A DNA stretch of 64,000 nucleotides, from contig NZ_OGVD01000003.1 in NCBI RefSeq assembly GCF_900258045.1, forward strand, positions 1 through 64,000, read 5' to 3'. The position numbers were made by a program, and so were the translations under genes. Shown in pieces: positions 9,142 to 18,200 of the stretch. Source of the stretch: Sphingorhabdus sp. EL138. GTDB lineage: Bacteria; Pseudomonadota; Alphaproteobacteria; Sphingomonadales; Sphingomonadaceae. The notes beneath the pieces were generated by a model, which was not told the DNA's origin, made no database searches, and was given only the letters and a program-made list of their open reading frames with translations. The first letter of the stretch is position 1; each line of letters starts with the position of its first letter.

Positions 9142-9981
9142 ATGAACGAAGCCATCTCGAAATTATCTCCGGCGCGGCAGGTCGGCATGCTGTCGGCAAC
9201 AGAAGTGTTGTCGGCCTTTGCGGTGACCGCAATTGCCTATCTGCTGATCTTCGGCGTTGATAGCAATTTCTGGAACGTCATGACCATGGCTTTCCTGATA
9301 CCATGGGTGATCTGTCTTCCGGCCAATTTCTATTTTATCAATCAGCGTAAACAGCTAATCGATATGGCGGACCAGCTGAAAGTGACACAGGAAAAGCTGC
9401 AGCAGGTGAACAAGGATTTACAGCGCAAGGCCAATATTGACGGCCTGACCGGTCTTGCCAACCGGGAATATTTCATAAAGCTGTTTGATGAGCGGCGCAT
9501 GAAGTCCGTCAACAATGTCCTGATGATTATCGATGCCGATCATTTCAAGAATATCAACGACGGCTATGGCCATCCGGTCGGGGACAAGGCACTGATCCTG
9601 ATGGCTTCGGTGTTCAGGCGCATTTTGCGCAAGAATGATCTGGTCGGCCGGATCGGTGGCGAGGAGTTTGGCGTGTTGCTGCCCGACACATGCGAAACCG
9701 AAGGCGAGATTATTGGCGAGATGATCCGGCATGAAATTGAAACCACATTATTTGAACCGCAGGAAGGTATTCCGCACCGCATTACGGTGAGTATAGGCCT
9801 GACCGGTGTGTCTTCCTACGAGGAGCGCGCCTTGCCAATGCGCAATGCCGATAGCGCCCTGTTTGAAGCCAAACGGCGCGGCCGCAATCAATGCGTGCTC
9901 TACACGCACGGTATGCGGGCAAAGCCGCGGCCTTTTTACGAAGCGGGCAACAACTCTGGCAGGATACAAATATCGGTCTGA
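9142..9981 (+). CDS. Membrane-bound GGDEF diguanylate cyclase
   Basis: 279 residues: two N-terminal membrane helices (about residues 20-38 and 45-66), a coiled-coil linker (~70-97, many Q/K/L), and a GGDEF domain. The active loop is GGEEF at residues 172-176, a functional variant, and the allosteric I-site R163-K-N-D166 sits the expected five residues before it, so product inhibition by c-di-GMP is likely. It should make c-di-GMP from two GTP at the inner membrane. No sensor domain beyond the short membrane part. Single gene. Confidence 0.93.
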   Translation: MNEAISKLSPARQVGMLSATEVLSAFAVTAIAYLLIFGVDSNFWNVMTMAFLIPWVICLPANFYFINQRKQLIDMADQLKVTQEKLQQVNKDLQRKANIDGLTGLANREYFIKLFDERRMKSVNNVLMIIDADHFKNINDGYGHPVGDKALILMASVFRRILRKNDLVGRIGGEEFGVLLPDTCETEGEIIGEMIRHEIETTLFEPQEGIPHRITVSIGLTGVSSYEERALPMRNADSALFEAKRRGRNQCVLYTHGMRAKPRPFYEAGNNSGRIQISV

Positions 9982-10060
9982 TCCGGGCTTGAAGGTTTCT
10001 ACAATCCGCTTTGCAAATTAGCGATGACGGGCACTGTCTGCGCTGCTAGTGATTATCGCC

Positions 10061-12901
10061 ATGACAGATACAGATTCTTCCGGCTCTTCGCCGTCCGCCA
10101 ATAGCGCCGATAAACAAAAACATCTCTATCTGGTCGACGGTTCGGCCTATATTTTCAGGGCCTATCACCGCTTGCCGCCGCTCACCAATATTCACGGTGA
10201 ACCTGTCGGTGCCGTCTATGGTTATACAACCATGCTCTGGAAACTGGCGGATGAGCTGCACAAGTCCGATGGTCCGACCCATATGGCGGTTGTGCTCGAC
10301 AAGTCGTCCCAGAGCTTCCGTAACGAACTTTACAGCGAATATAAGGCGCACCGCCCCGAACCGCCGGAGGACCTGCGCCCGCAATTTCCCATGATTCGCG
10401 ATGCGACGCGGGCCTTTTCGCTGCCGCTGATCGAGGAAGAAAATGTCGAGGCGGATGATATGATCGCCAGCTACACCAAGGCGGCGGTGGCCGAAGGGTG
10501 GAAGGTCACGATTGTTTCATCCGACAAGGATCTGATGCAGTTGATCGAGCCATTTGACGATAGCCGCGTCGACATGCTGGATACCATGAAAAATGTCCGC
10601 ATGGGCAAGGCGACGGTCGAAGAGAAATTCGGCGTCGGTCCAGAAAAACTGGGCGATGTGCTCGGCCTGATGGGTGATAGCGCAGACAATATTCCTGGTG
10701 TCCCCGGCATTGGTCCGAAAACCGCGTCAAAGCTGATCAACGAATATGGCGATATCGAAGCCGTGCTGGCCGCTGCGCCGGATATGAAAAAGTCCAAGAT
10801 GAAAGAGAATATTCTCGAGAATATCGAGCAGGCGCGCCTTTCGCGGGTGCTGGTGACGTTGAAAGACGATTGCCCGCTGCCCGATAGCCTGGACAGTTTT
10901 CTGCTGCAGGATATTCCCGATGGCCCCTTGCGGGAATTTTTGACGCATCACGGGTTTAACTCATTGCTCAAGAAACTGGGCGGCGGGCAGGCGGAACCGC
11001 AAAATCCCGATGTAGACGGCGGTATCGGCGATAGTGCTCCGGCGGCGGCAGCCAAACCGGTTGAAGCACCGGCAATTGACCGCAGTGCATATGAATGTGT
11101 GCAGGATATCGATACGCTCGACAAATGGATTGACCGCGCGCGCGCCAAGGGCGTGATGGCGGTTGATGTCGAGACGGATAGCCTGGAAAGCGTCACCGCG
11201 CGGGTTGTGGGTGTCTGCATGGCGACTGGCCCCAATGAGGCCTGCTACATCCCGCTTGGCCATGGCAGCGGGGATATGTTTGCAGAATCGCCGAAGCAGA
11301 TTTCGACCGAGGAAGCGCTGTCGCGACTGAAGCCGCTGCTCGAGGACGATGCGGTGCTGAAGGTCGGGCAGAACCTGAAATATGACATGACCGTGCTGGC
11401 CCAACATGACATTCAGATCATCCCGTTTGACGACACATTGGTGATGAGTTTCAATCTCGATGCCGGCCTGCACGGGCACGGCATGGATGAACTCAGCAAG
11501 CTGCATCTTGGCCATGAGTGTATCAGTTTCAAATCGCTGACCGGCACGGGCAAGAAAGCGATCACCTTCGCCGAAGTCCCGCTCGACAAGGCGACGGAAT
11601 ACGCGGCCGAGGATGCCGACGTCACTCTTCGCCTGTGGGAGATTTTGCGCCTGCGCATGGCCCCGGAAGGCGCGACGCGCATCTATCAGATGGTCGACCG
11701 TCCGCTGGTTCCGGTCATTGCCAAGATGGAAGAAACCGGCGTGCTGGTCGATCGCGAAGAGCTGGCGCGGTTGTCGCAGAGCTTTGCCGAAAACATGGAA
11801 AGCCTTGAGAAGGAAATTCATGACCTTGCCGGAGAGCCATTTTCGATCGGCAGCCCAAAACAGCTGGGCGAAATCCTGTTCGGCAAACTCGGTCTGAAGG
11901 GCGGTAAGAAAGGCAAGAGCGGCCAATATTCAACAGATGTGACCGTGCTGGAGAGACTCGCCGGAGATGGCGAACCGATAGCGCAAAAGGTTGTCGACTG
12001 GCGGCAACTATCGAAGCTCAAATCCACCTATACTGATGCACTCCAGGAACAGATTAATGCCAAGACGGGCAGGGTGCATACAAGCTATTCCCTTAGCGGC
12101 GCACAGACAGGCCGGCTGTCTTCCACCGAACCAAACCTGCAGAACATTCCGATCCGTACAGAAATCGGACGGCAAATTCGGCAGGCCTTTGTTGCGGCAC
12201 CCGGCAATGTCATCCTCGCGGCCGACTATAGCCAGATTGAGCTGCGTCTCGCCGCGCATATTGCCGATGTCGATACACTGAAGGCTGCCTTTGCCGCCGG
12301 CGAAGATATTCACAACCGGACGGCGCAAGAACTGTTCGGGGCGGTCGATCGCGACACACGCGCGCGGGCGAAAACGATCAACTTCGCCATTCTTTACGGC
12401 ATCTCACGCTGGGGTCTCGGCAAGCGGCTGGAGGTCGATCCCGACGAGGCGCAGGATATGATCGACACCTATTTTGAACGCTTCCCCGGCATCAATCGTT
12501 ATATTTCCGAAACGCTACAGGCGGCGCGGGAAAGCGGCTATACGGAAACGCTGTTCGGCCGCAAAACCCATTTTGAGCGCTTGAAATCCGCCAACCAGGC
12601 AGAACGTCAGGGCAGCGAGCGTGCGGCGATTAACGCTCCGATCCAGGGCACAAGCGCCGACATTATCAAACGCGCGATGGCACGGATGATCCCTGCGCTG
12701 GCTGAGGCCGGGCTGGGTAATGTTCAAATGCTCATGCAGGTGCACGATGAACTGGTGTTCGAGCTTCCGGCCGGTGATGTGGAGGCAGCATCAGAAGTCA
12801 TTCGCAAGGTGATGGCAGGGGCTGCAGAACCAGCCGTCAAACTGTCGGTGCCGCTTGATGTGGATATCGGAACCGGCCAGTCCTGGGACGAGGCGCATTG
12901 A
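10061..12901 (+). CDS. polA: DNA polymerase I
   Basis: 946 residues from the ATG at 10061 (a GTG four codons upstream is possible). Three domains: N-terminal 5'-3' exonuclease (LYLVDGSAYIFRAYH, VSSDKDLMQLI, GDSADNIPGVPGIGPKTA), a 3'-5' exonuclease at roughly 345-520 with intact DEDDy residues (AVDVETDS, VGQNLKYDM, YAAEDADVTL), and the family A polymerase with ADYSQIELRLAAH, RARAKTINFAILYG and the VHDELVFE motif. All key residues are present, so full proofreading and nick translation are expected. Glucokinase follows 13 bases after the stop. Confidence 0.97.
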   Translation: MTDTDSSGSSPSANSADKQKHLYLVDGSAYIFRAYHRLPPLTNIHGEPVGAVYGYTTMLWKLADELHKSDGPTHMAVVLDKSSQSFRNELYSEYKAHRPEPPEDLRPQFPMIRDATRAFSLPLIEEENVEADDMIASYTKAAVAEGWKVTIVSSDKDLMQLIEPFDDSRVDMLDTMKNVRMGKATVEEKFGVGPEKLGDVLGLMGDSADNIPGVPGIGPKTASKLINEYGDIEAVLAAAPDMKKSKMKENILENIEQARLSRVLVTLKDDCPLPDSLDSFLLQDIPDGPLREFLTHHGFNSLLKKLGGGQAEPQNPDVDGGIGDSAPAAAAKPVEAPAIDRSAYECVQDIDTLDKWIDRARAKGVMAVDVETDSLESVTARVVGVCMATGPNEACYIPLGHGSGDMFAESPKQISTEEALSRLKPLLEDDAVLKVGQNLKYDMTVLAQHDIQIIPFDDTLVMSFNLDAGLHGHGMDELSKLHLGHECISFKSLTGTGKKAITFAEVPLDKATEYAAEDADVTLRLWEILRLRMAPEGATRIYQMVDRPLVPVIAKMEETGVLVDREELARLSQSFAENMESLEKEIHDLAGEPFSIGSPKQLGEILFGKLGLKGGKKGKSGQYSTDVTVLERLAGDGEPIAQKVVDWRQLSKLKSTYTDALQEQINAKTGRVHTSYSLSGAQTGRLSSTEPNLQNIPIRTEIGRQIRQAFVAAPGNVILAADYSQIELRLAAHIADVDTLKAAFAAGEDIHNRTAQELFGAVDRDTRARAKTINFAILYGISRWGLGKRLEVDPDEAQDMIDTYFERFPGINRYISETLQAARESGYTETLFGRKTHFERLKSANQAERQGSERAAINAPIQGTSADIIKRAMARMIPALAEAGLGNVQMLMQVHDELVFELPAGDVEAASEVIRKVMAGAAEPAVKLSVPLDVDIGTGQSWDEAH

Positions 12902-12914
12902 TTGATGCCGGGCA

Positions 12915-13940
12915 ATGCCGGTGATGTTACCGGAAAACCACGGAAACTGGCCGGTTACGCCTGAGGAGATTGTCGTTGCCGATATTGGCGGCACCCATGC
13001 GCGCTTCGCGATTGCCACGCTCCAGAGAGGCCAGATAATCCGGGTCGAAAACCAGATTATAATGAAAAGCGCTGACCATGCCAGTCTGGAGATGGCATGG
13101 CAGGCATATGGCGGAGAGATCAGCCGTGAACTACCCCAAGACGGAGCGATAGCTGTTGCCGCTCCCGTAAACGGGGATGCCCTTCATCTTACCAATAACA
13201 GCTGGGTGATCCGCCCTCGTTTGATCCGTGAGAAACTGAAGATGAACCGGATCAGTCTGGTCAACGATTTCGGTGCGGTTGGCCATGCCGTTGCTCTGCT
13301 TGACGATGATCAGTTCGGACATATTTGCGGGCCCGATAGTATGATCAGCGAGGAACATTCCATTACAGTCATTGGACCGGGTACCGGCCTCGGCGTCGCG
13401 CATGTTTTAAGGACAGGCAACACATATCATATATCCGAAACAGAAGGCGGCCATATCGATTTCGCGCCGCATGATGAACTGGAAGACCGCTTGCTGCACA
13501 ACCTGCGCAAACAGCACGGGCGGGTTTCGGTAGAACGAATAGCAGCCGGCCCGGGCCTGCAGGCCATTTATCGCGTGCTGGCAGAGGTCGAGGGACAAAC
13601 GCCAAAGCAGCTTGATGACAAGGACTTGTGGCAATTGGCCCTTGGCGGGGAAGACCGTCTGGCGGCCGCTGCTTTTGACCGGTTCTGTCTGTGTCTGGGT
13701 TCTTTTGCGGGAGACATGGCACTGGTCCACGGGTCAGGCGCTGTTGTGATTTCAGGCGGCCTGGGCAACCGGATTGCGGATCAATTGCTCGCATCGGGCT
13801 TTCGCGACCGGTTTACCGTAAAAGGGCGTTTTCAGTCTCTGATGGAACAAATTTCGGTGAAGCAGTTTTTCAATGAAGAGCCCGGATTATATGGTGCTGC
13901 TGCAGCATTCCTGAAGGAGCATGCGCCATCAGTTTCTTAG
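12915..13940 (+). CDS. glk: Glucokinase (ROK-unrelated, Glk family)
   Basis: 341 residues of bacterial Glk type. Phosphate-1 motif VVADIGGTHARFAI near residue 20, catalytic SLVNDFGAVGHAV with Asp near 118, phosphate-2 GPGTGLGVAHV near 155, EGGHIDFAPHD near 176 and the adenosine motif GAVVISGGLGNRI near 277. It phosphorylates glucose with ATP to give glucose-6-phosphate, feeding the Entner-Doudoroff or pentose phosphate route. Slightly longer than E. coli Glk because of its N-terminus; a start at 12924 is equally possible. Thirteen bases after polA, so may ride on its transcript. Confidence 0.93.
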   Translation: MPVMLPENHGNWPVTPEEIVVADIGGTHARFAIATLQRGQIIRVENQIIMKSADHASLEMAWQAYGGEISRELPQDGAIAVAAPVNGDALHLTNNSWVIRPRLIREKLKMNRISLVNDFGAVGHAVALLDDDQFGHICGPDSMISEEHSITVIGPGTGLGVAHVLRTGNTYHISETEGGHIDFAPHDELEDRLLHNLRKQHGRVSVERIAAGPGLQAIYRVLAEVEGQTPKQLDDKDLWQLALGGEDRLAAAAFDRFCLCLGSFAGDMALVHGSGAVVISGGLGNRIADQLLASGFRDRFTVKGRFQSLMEQISVKQFFNEEPGLYGAAAAFLKEHAPSVS

Positions 13941-14051
13941 TCCTGGGCCTTATCTCCGTCCGGTCGGTTCTCAAGCCTGAACAAAAGATTTTTGCTGATT
14001 GTAACTTAGTGGCCGCTCCGAGCGAAACCAGAATATCTTGGGAGAGGTCAA

Positions 14052-14966
14052 ATGAAGCTACGAGATCTGGAATATATTACCGCGATTGACAGGCACCTCA
14101 ATTTCGGCAGAGCTGCGGAAGCCTGCAATGTGTCTCAGCCGGCACTGTCAGCGCAGGTCAAAAAGCTTGAAGAGCGGTTGGGCGTGGAGATTTTTGCGCG
14201 CACCAATCATAAGGTGATGGCGACGGAAGCGGGTCACCGGATTATTGAAACAGCCAGAGACATGCTGAAATCCGCGCGTCAGATCAGAGACTATGCAGCG
14301 GAATATAGGGACCCGATATCTGTTCCGTTGAAAATCGGTATCTTTCCCACATTGGCCCCTTTTATCGTTCCTTATGTGGCGGGAACCGTGAGAAATCTCA
14401 GCAAAGAAATGAAGATGATTTTCCGGGAAGCGCCAACCAAACAGTTGATATCCGAGTTGGAAAACCGCCGCATCGATATCGCAATGGTCAGTGGTCCCGT
14501 GGACCATCCCTCAGCCAATTTCACACCGGTATTTCGGGAGGACCTGCTGCTGGCCGTATCCAATAACCATCGTCTGGGCAACCGTGACCAGATTTCTGCC
14601 AATGAGATACCGGTTGAAGAACTGGTATTGCTGGATGAAGATCACTGCTTGCGCGAAGATACTTTGCGACTGTGCGACAGCAAGAATGTCGGCATTGATA
14701 TGCCCGAGGATCTCGCCGCGACAAGCCTGCTGACGGCGACACATTATATAACCCAGGGATTTGGATCGACGTTGGTCCCGGCGCTGGCGAGAAACTTCTT
14801 GAGTGCGGCCAACCCGGATGTGAACATGGTGGCGATTGATGATCCGGGCTATGGCCGGACCATCGGTTTCCTGTCCCGGAAAGGATGTCCGCGCGAGCAT
14901 ATTCTTTTTGCATTATGTGACAAGATTCGTACTGACCCACCTCCCGGAGTGGCGCCAGTCATGTAA
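14052..14966 (+). CDS. oxyR: Hydrogen peroxide sensor/regulator OxyR
   Basis: 304 residues, LysR type. HTH: RDLEYITAIDRHLNFGRAAEACNVSQPALS. The redox pair is intact and in the standard positions, Cys199 and Cys208 in EDHCLREDTLRLCDS, which form a disulfide on peroxide exposure; this is what sets OxyR apart from other LysR proteins. No catalase or peroxiredoxin gene is adjacent. A GGGAGAG ribosome site precedes the ATG, and a strong terminator follows at 15005-15035. Confidence 0.95.
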   Translation: MKLRDLEYITAIDRHLNFGRAAEACNVSQPALSAQVKKLEERLGVEIFARTNHKVMATEAGHRIIETARDMLKSARQIRDYAAEYRDPISVPLKIGIFPTLAPFIVPYVAGTVRNLSKEMKMIFREAPTKQLISELENRRIDIAMVSGPVDHPSANFTPVFREDLLLAVSNNHRLGNRDQISANEIPVEELVLLDEDHCLREDTLRLCDSKNVGIDMPEDLAATSLLTATHYITQGFGSTLVPALARNFLSAANPDVNMVAIDDPGYGRTIGFLSRKGCPREHILFALCDKIRTDPPPGVAPVM

Positions 14967-15004
14967 AATGACAGCCGATCCATGACTGCAAAAAACGCTG
15001 TTTC

Positions 15005-15035
15005 AGCCTGTCCGGATTCCGGATGGGCTTTTCTT
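15005..15035 (+). terminator. Rho-independent terminator after oxyR
   Basis: An 11-bp stem (AGCCTGTCCGG / CCGGATGGGCT, two G-T pairs) with an ATT loop, followed by TTTCTT. Lies 38 bases after the oxyR stop. Confidence 0.85.
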
Positions 15036-15208
15036 ATTTATCTAATTTAATCAGATATTTAGACGATAATATTTGCTTATGATGGTCATCAATAGCTTAT
15101 ATTATACAAGCTCAATTCATCCGCATATCACACCGCTCCAGAAGGTACGGCGCTCAGAACTTGCCGTGCCGCGGGAATGTTTCCCGCAAACAGGAAGGTG
15201 TAAGAATA

Positions 15209-18200
15209 ATGACTAATTTCCCCCTTGGTTCGACTCGCTTGGTGTCGAAGAAACTGCTTGTGGCTTCGTCCACAATTGCCATGCTGGCATCTGCGCAGGC
15301 GCATGCACAGCAAATCATCAATGATGGTGATAATATCACTGTCACCAGTGCGGCAGATGGCGAGACTATCAGCGCGGCCACCGGTGTCACCAGCACCGTT
15401 GATGGTGCCCCCGTTGTAGTCGTCAACAATAATGACGTGACCCTGGATAATGCCGGCACCTTGCGCACCACCGGTGTGACTCAGACGGTTCAGGTGAATG
15501 CAGGCACAACCGGTGCCATTATAAACAATACTGCGACAGGCGTGCTTGAAGCTGATTCGCGCGTTGTCAATTTTGACGGCACAGATGCAGTGCTGAACAA
15601 CGATGGTATCATTCGCGGTACTGGCAGTCAGCGCAACGGCGCAGTTTATGGCAACCGGACATCCAACAATATCGCGATCAATAACAGTGCAACCGGGTTG
15701 ATCGACGCTGGTGTTGAAGGTGCCGGAATCGCAATTGAAGTTGGCGGCGGCGGTGCTCCCCGCGGCGGTTCCATAGTCAATGCCGGTACGGTTCAAGGGC
15801 GAGGACAGGCGGCCCCAACAGGCGGCACCGCCGGTGATGGCCTGCGTTTCTTTGGACCCGGATTGGCCCCTGCCTATATCTATAATGGCAATATCACCAA
15901 TAGTGGTACAATCGCGTCCGAATCCACACAAGGCACGGTTGCAGGCATTCGCTTTGCCAACCGGATCGGATTTCAGGGTGTTCTGGAAAATCAGGCTGGG
16001 GGCACCATCTCTGGTGCACAAAATGGCCTCTATTTCGGCAATGACGCCGATCATAGCGGCGGTGTGGTCAACAATGCCGGGACGATCTCTTCCGACAGCC
16101 GCGCGTTGAACATTGATGGCACCGGGCTGGTCATCAACAATACGGGCTCTATTCTAGGCACCGGTAATCAGCGCAATGGTACGGTCTATGCGGACAGCAC
16201 TGCGCAAGACTTCGTCCTCAACAATGACGGTACAATCGATGCAGGCGCAGCCAATCAAGGCGCCGGCTTCTCAGTAGAACTTAGCGAGGCTGGCAATGCC
16301 TTCGCGATCAATAACACCGGCACCGTGCAGGGCCGCGGCAATGCTGGCGCTGGTCTTGCGGCCGCAGGCGACGGGCTGCGCTTTGAGCGCACGCGCAATG
16401 CGGGTGTGCTGGATGGTACGTCAACGGGTCTGTTTACGGGTAATATTACCAATAGCGGCACCATCAACAGTGAAGCCGCCAACGGCACAGTCGGTGGCAT
16501 CCGTTTTGTGAACGGTGTGTCCTTCTCAGGCACGATCGAAAATCAGGCCGGTGGCACCATCTCCGGTGTGCAAAACGGCCTCTACTTCGGCAATGCGACG
16601 CCAGCCGGCGGTGGTGACTTTACTGGCGCTGTTGTGAACAACGCGGGCATCATTTCATCTGATAGCCGGGCGCTGAACATTGATGGCACCGGCTTGGTGG
16701 TCAACAACCTTTCCGGCGGTGAAATCCTCGGCACAGGCAATCAGCGCAATGGCACCGTCTATGCGGACAGCACGGCGCAGAATTTTGTCCTGAATAACGA
16801 CGGCACAATCGATGCCGGATCAGGCAATGAAGGCGCTGGTTTTTCAGTTGAACTCAGCGAAGCTGGCAATGCCTTTGCCATCAATAATGCTGGCACCGTG
16901 CAAGGCCGTGGCCAGGCATCTGCCGGTGCAGCGGCTGCCGGTGACGGCCTGCGCTTTGAACGTGCACGGGTTGCCGGACTGCTCGACGGTTCGACAACTG
17001 GTCTCTTTACCGGTGATATTGTGAACTCTGGTCTGATCAACTCCGAAAGCACGCAAGGCACGGCGGCCGGTATCCGTTTCGTGAACGGTGTGTCGTTTTC
17101 AGGCACCATCGACAACCAGGCGGGTGGTACCATCTCCGGTGTGCAAAACGGCCTCTATTTCGGCAATGCGACCCCAGCGGGCGGTGGTAATTTCACCGGT
17201 GCTGTGGTCAACAATGCCGGAATCATCTCGTCCAACAGCCGGGCTCTCAACATCGATGGCAGCGGTCTGGTCGTCAACAACACCGGCTCGATCCTGGGTA
17301 CAGCCAATCAGCGCAACGGTACCGTCTATGCAGATAGCACGGCGCAGGATTTTGTCCTGAACAATGACGGTCTGATTGATGCGGGCGCCGCCAATCAGGG
17401 CGCGGGTTTCTCGGTAGAATTGTCTGCCGCTGGAAACGCGTTCGAGATTGACAATAGCGGAACCATTCAAGGTCGCGGCACGGCCGCAGCCGGTCTGGCT
17501 GCCGCAGGTGATGGCCTTCGTTTTGAACGGGTGCGTAATGCGGGCGTTCTGGACGGCACGTCAACGGGTCTGTTTACCGGCAATATCGCCAATAGCGGTC
17601 TGATCGATAGTGAAGGTGACAGCGGAACGACCGCTGGTATCCGCTTTGTGAATGGTGTCAGCTTCAATGGTACCATCACAAATGCTGCTGGTGCGACTAT
17701 TTCCGGCGTTCAAAATGGACTGTATTTCGGCAATGCCACACCGGCAGGTGGCGGTGATTTCACCGGCGCTGTGGTCAACAATGCCGGAACCATTTCGTCA
17801 GGAAGCCGCGCGCTGAATATTGATGGCACTGGACTGGTGGTCAACAACACGGGCACCATCATCGGTACCGGAGCGCAGCGTAACGGTACTGTATATGCAG
17901 ACGGAACGGCCAATAATTTTGCGCTGAACAATAGCGGTACGATTGATGCCGGTGTGGCCGGCTCCGGCGTGTCTTTCCAGCTTGGAACAGCGGACGGTGA
18001 CGTACGCAGCTTTACGCTGATCAATGACGGCACGATTGCCGGTCGCGGCGATGCGCAGCCTTCAGGGGCCTCTGCCGGACTGCGTCTGTTCAACGGTGCC
18101 GGCGCAGGAACCACGGTAACAGTGGCAGATGATATCGTGAATAACGGTGCTATCTCTTCTGAAACCGGTCCTGCATTGCTCATTGAGAATATCGCCTTTA

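Noticed and set aside
10961-11926. A 321-residue minus-strand open frame within polA
   Set aside because: Antisense to the polymerase domains; composition mirrors PolA codon use; no start signal.
15128-16054. A 308-residue minus-strand frame in the autotransporter
   Set aside because: Arises from the repeated Gly/Asn/Thr codons; covers the signal peptide region in the wrong strand.
15943-18200. A CRISPR-like or other direct-repeat array
   Set aside because: The ~570-base repeats are in-frame coding units of one protein, without short spacers.
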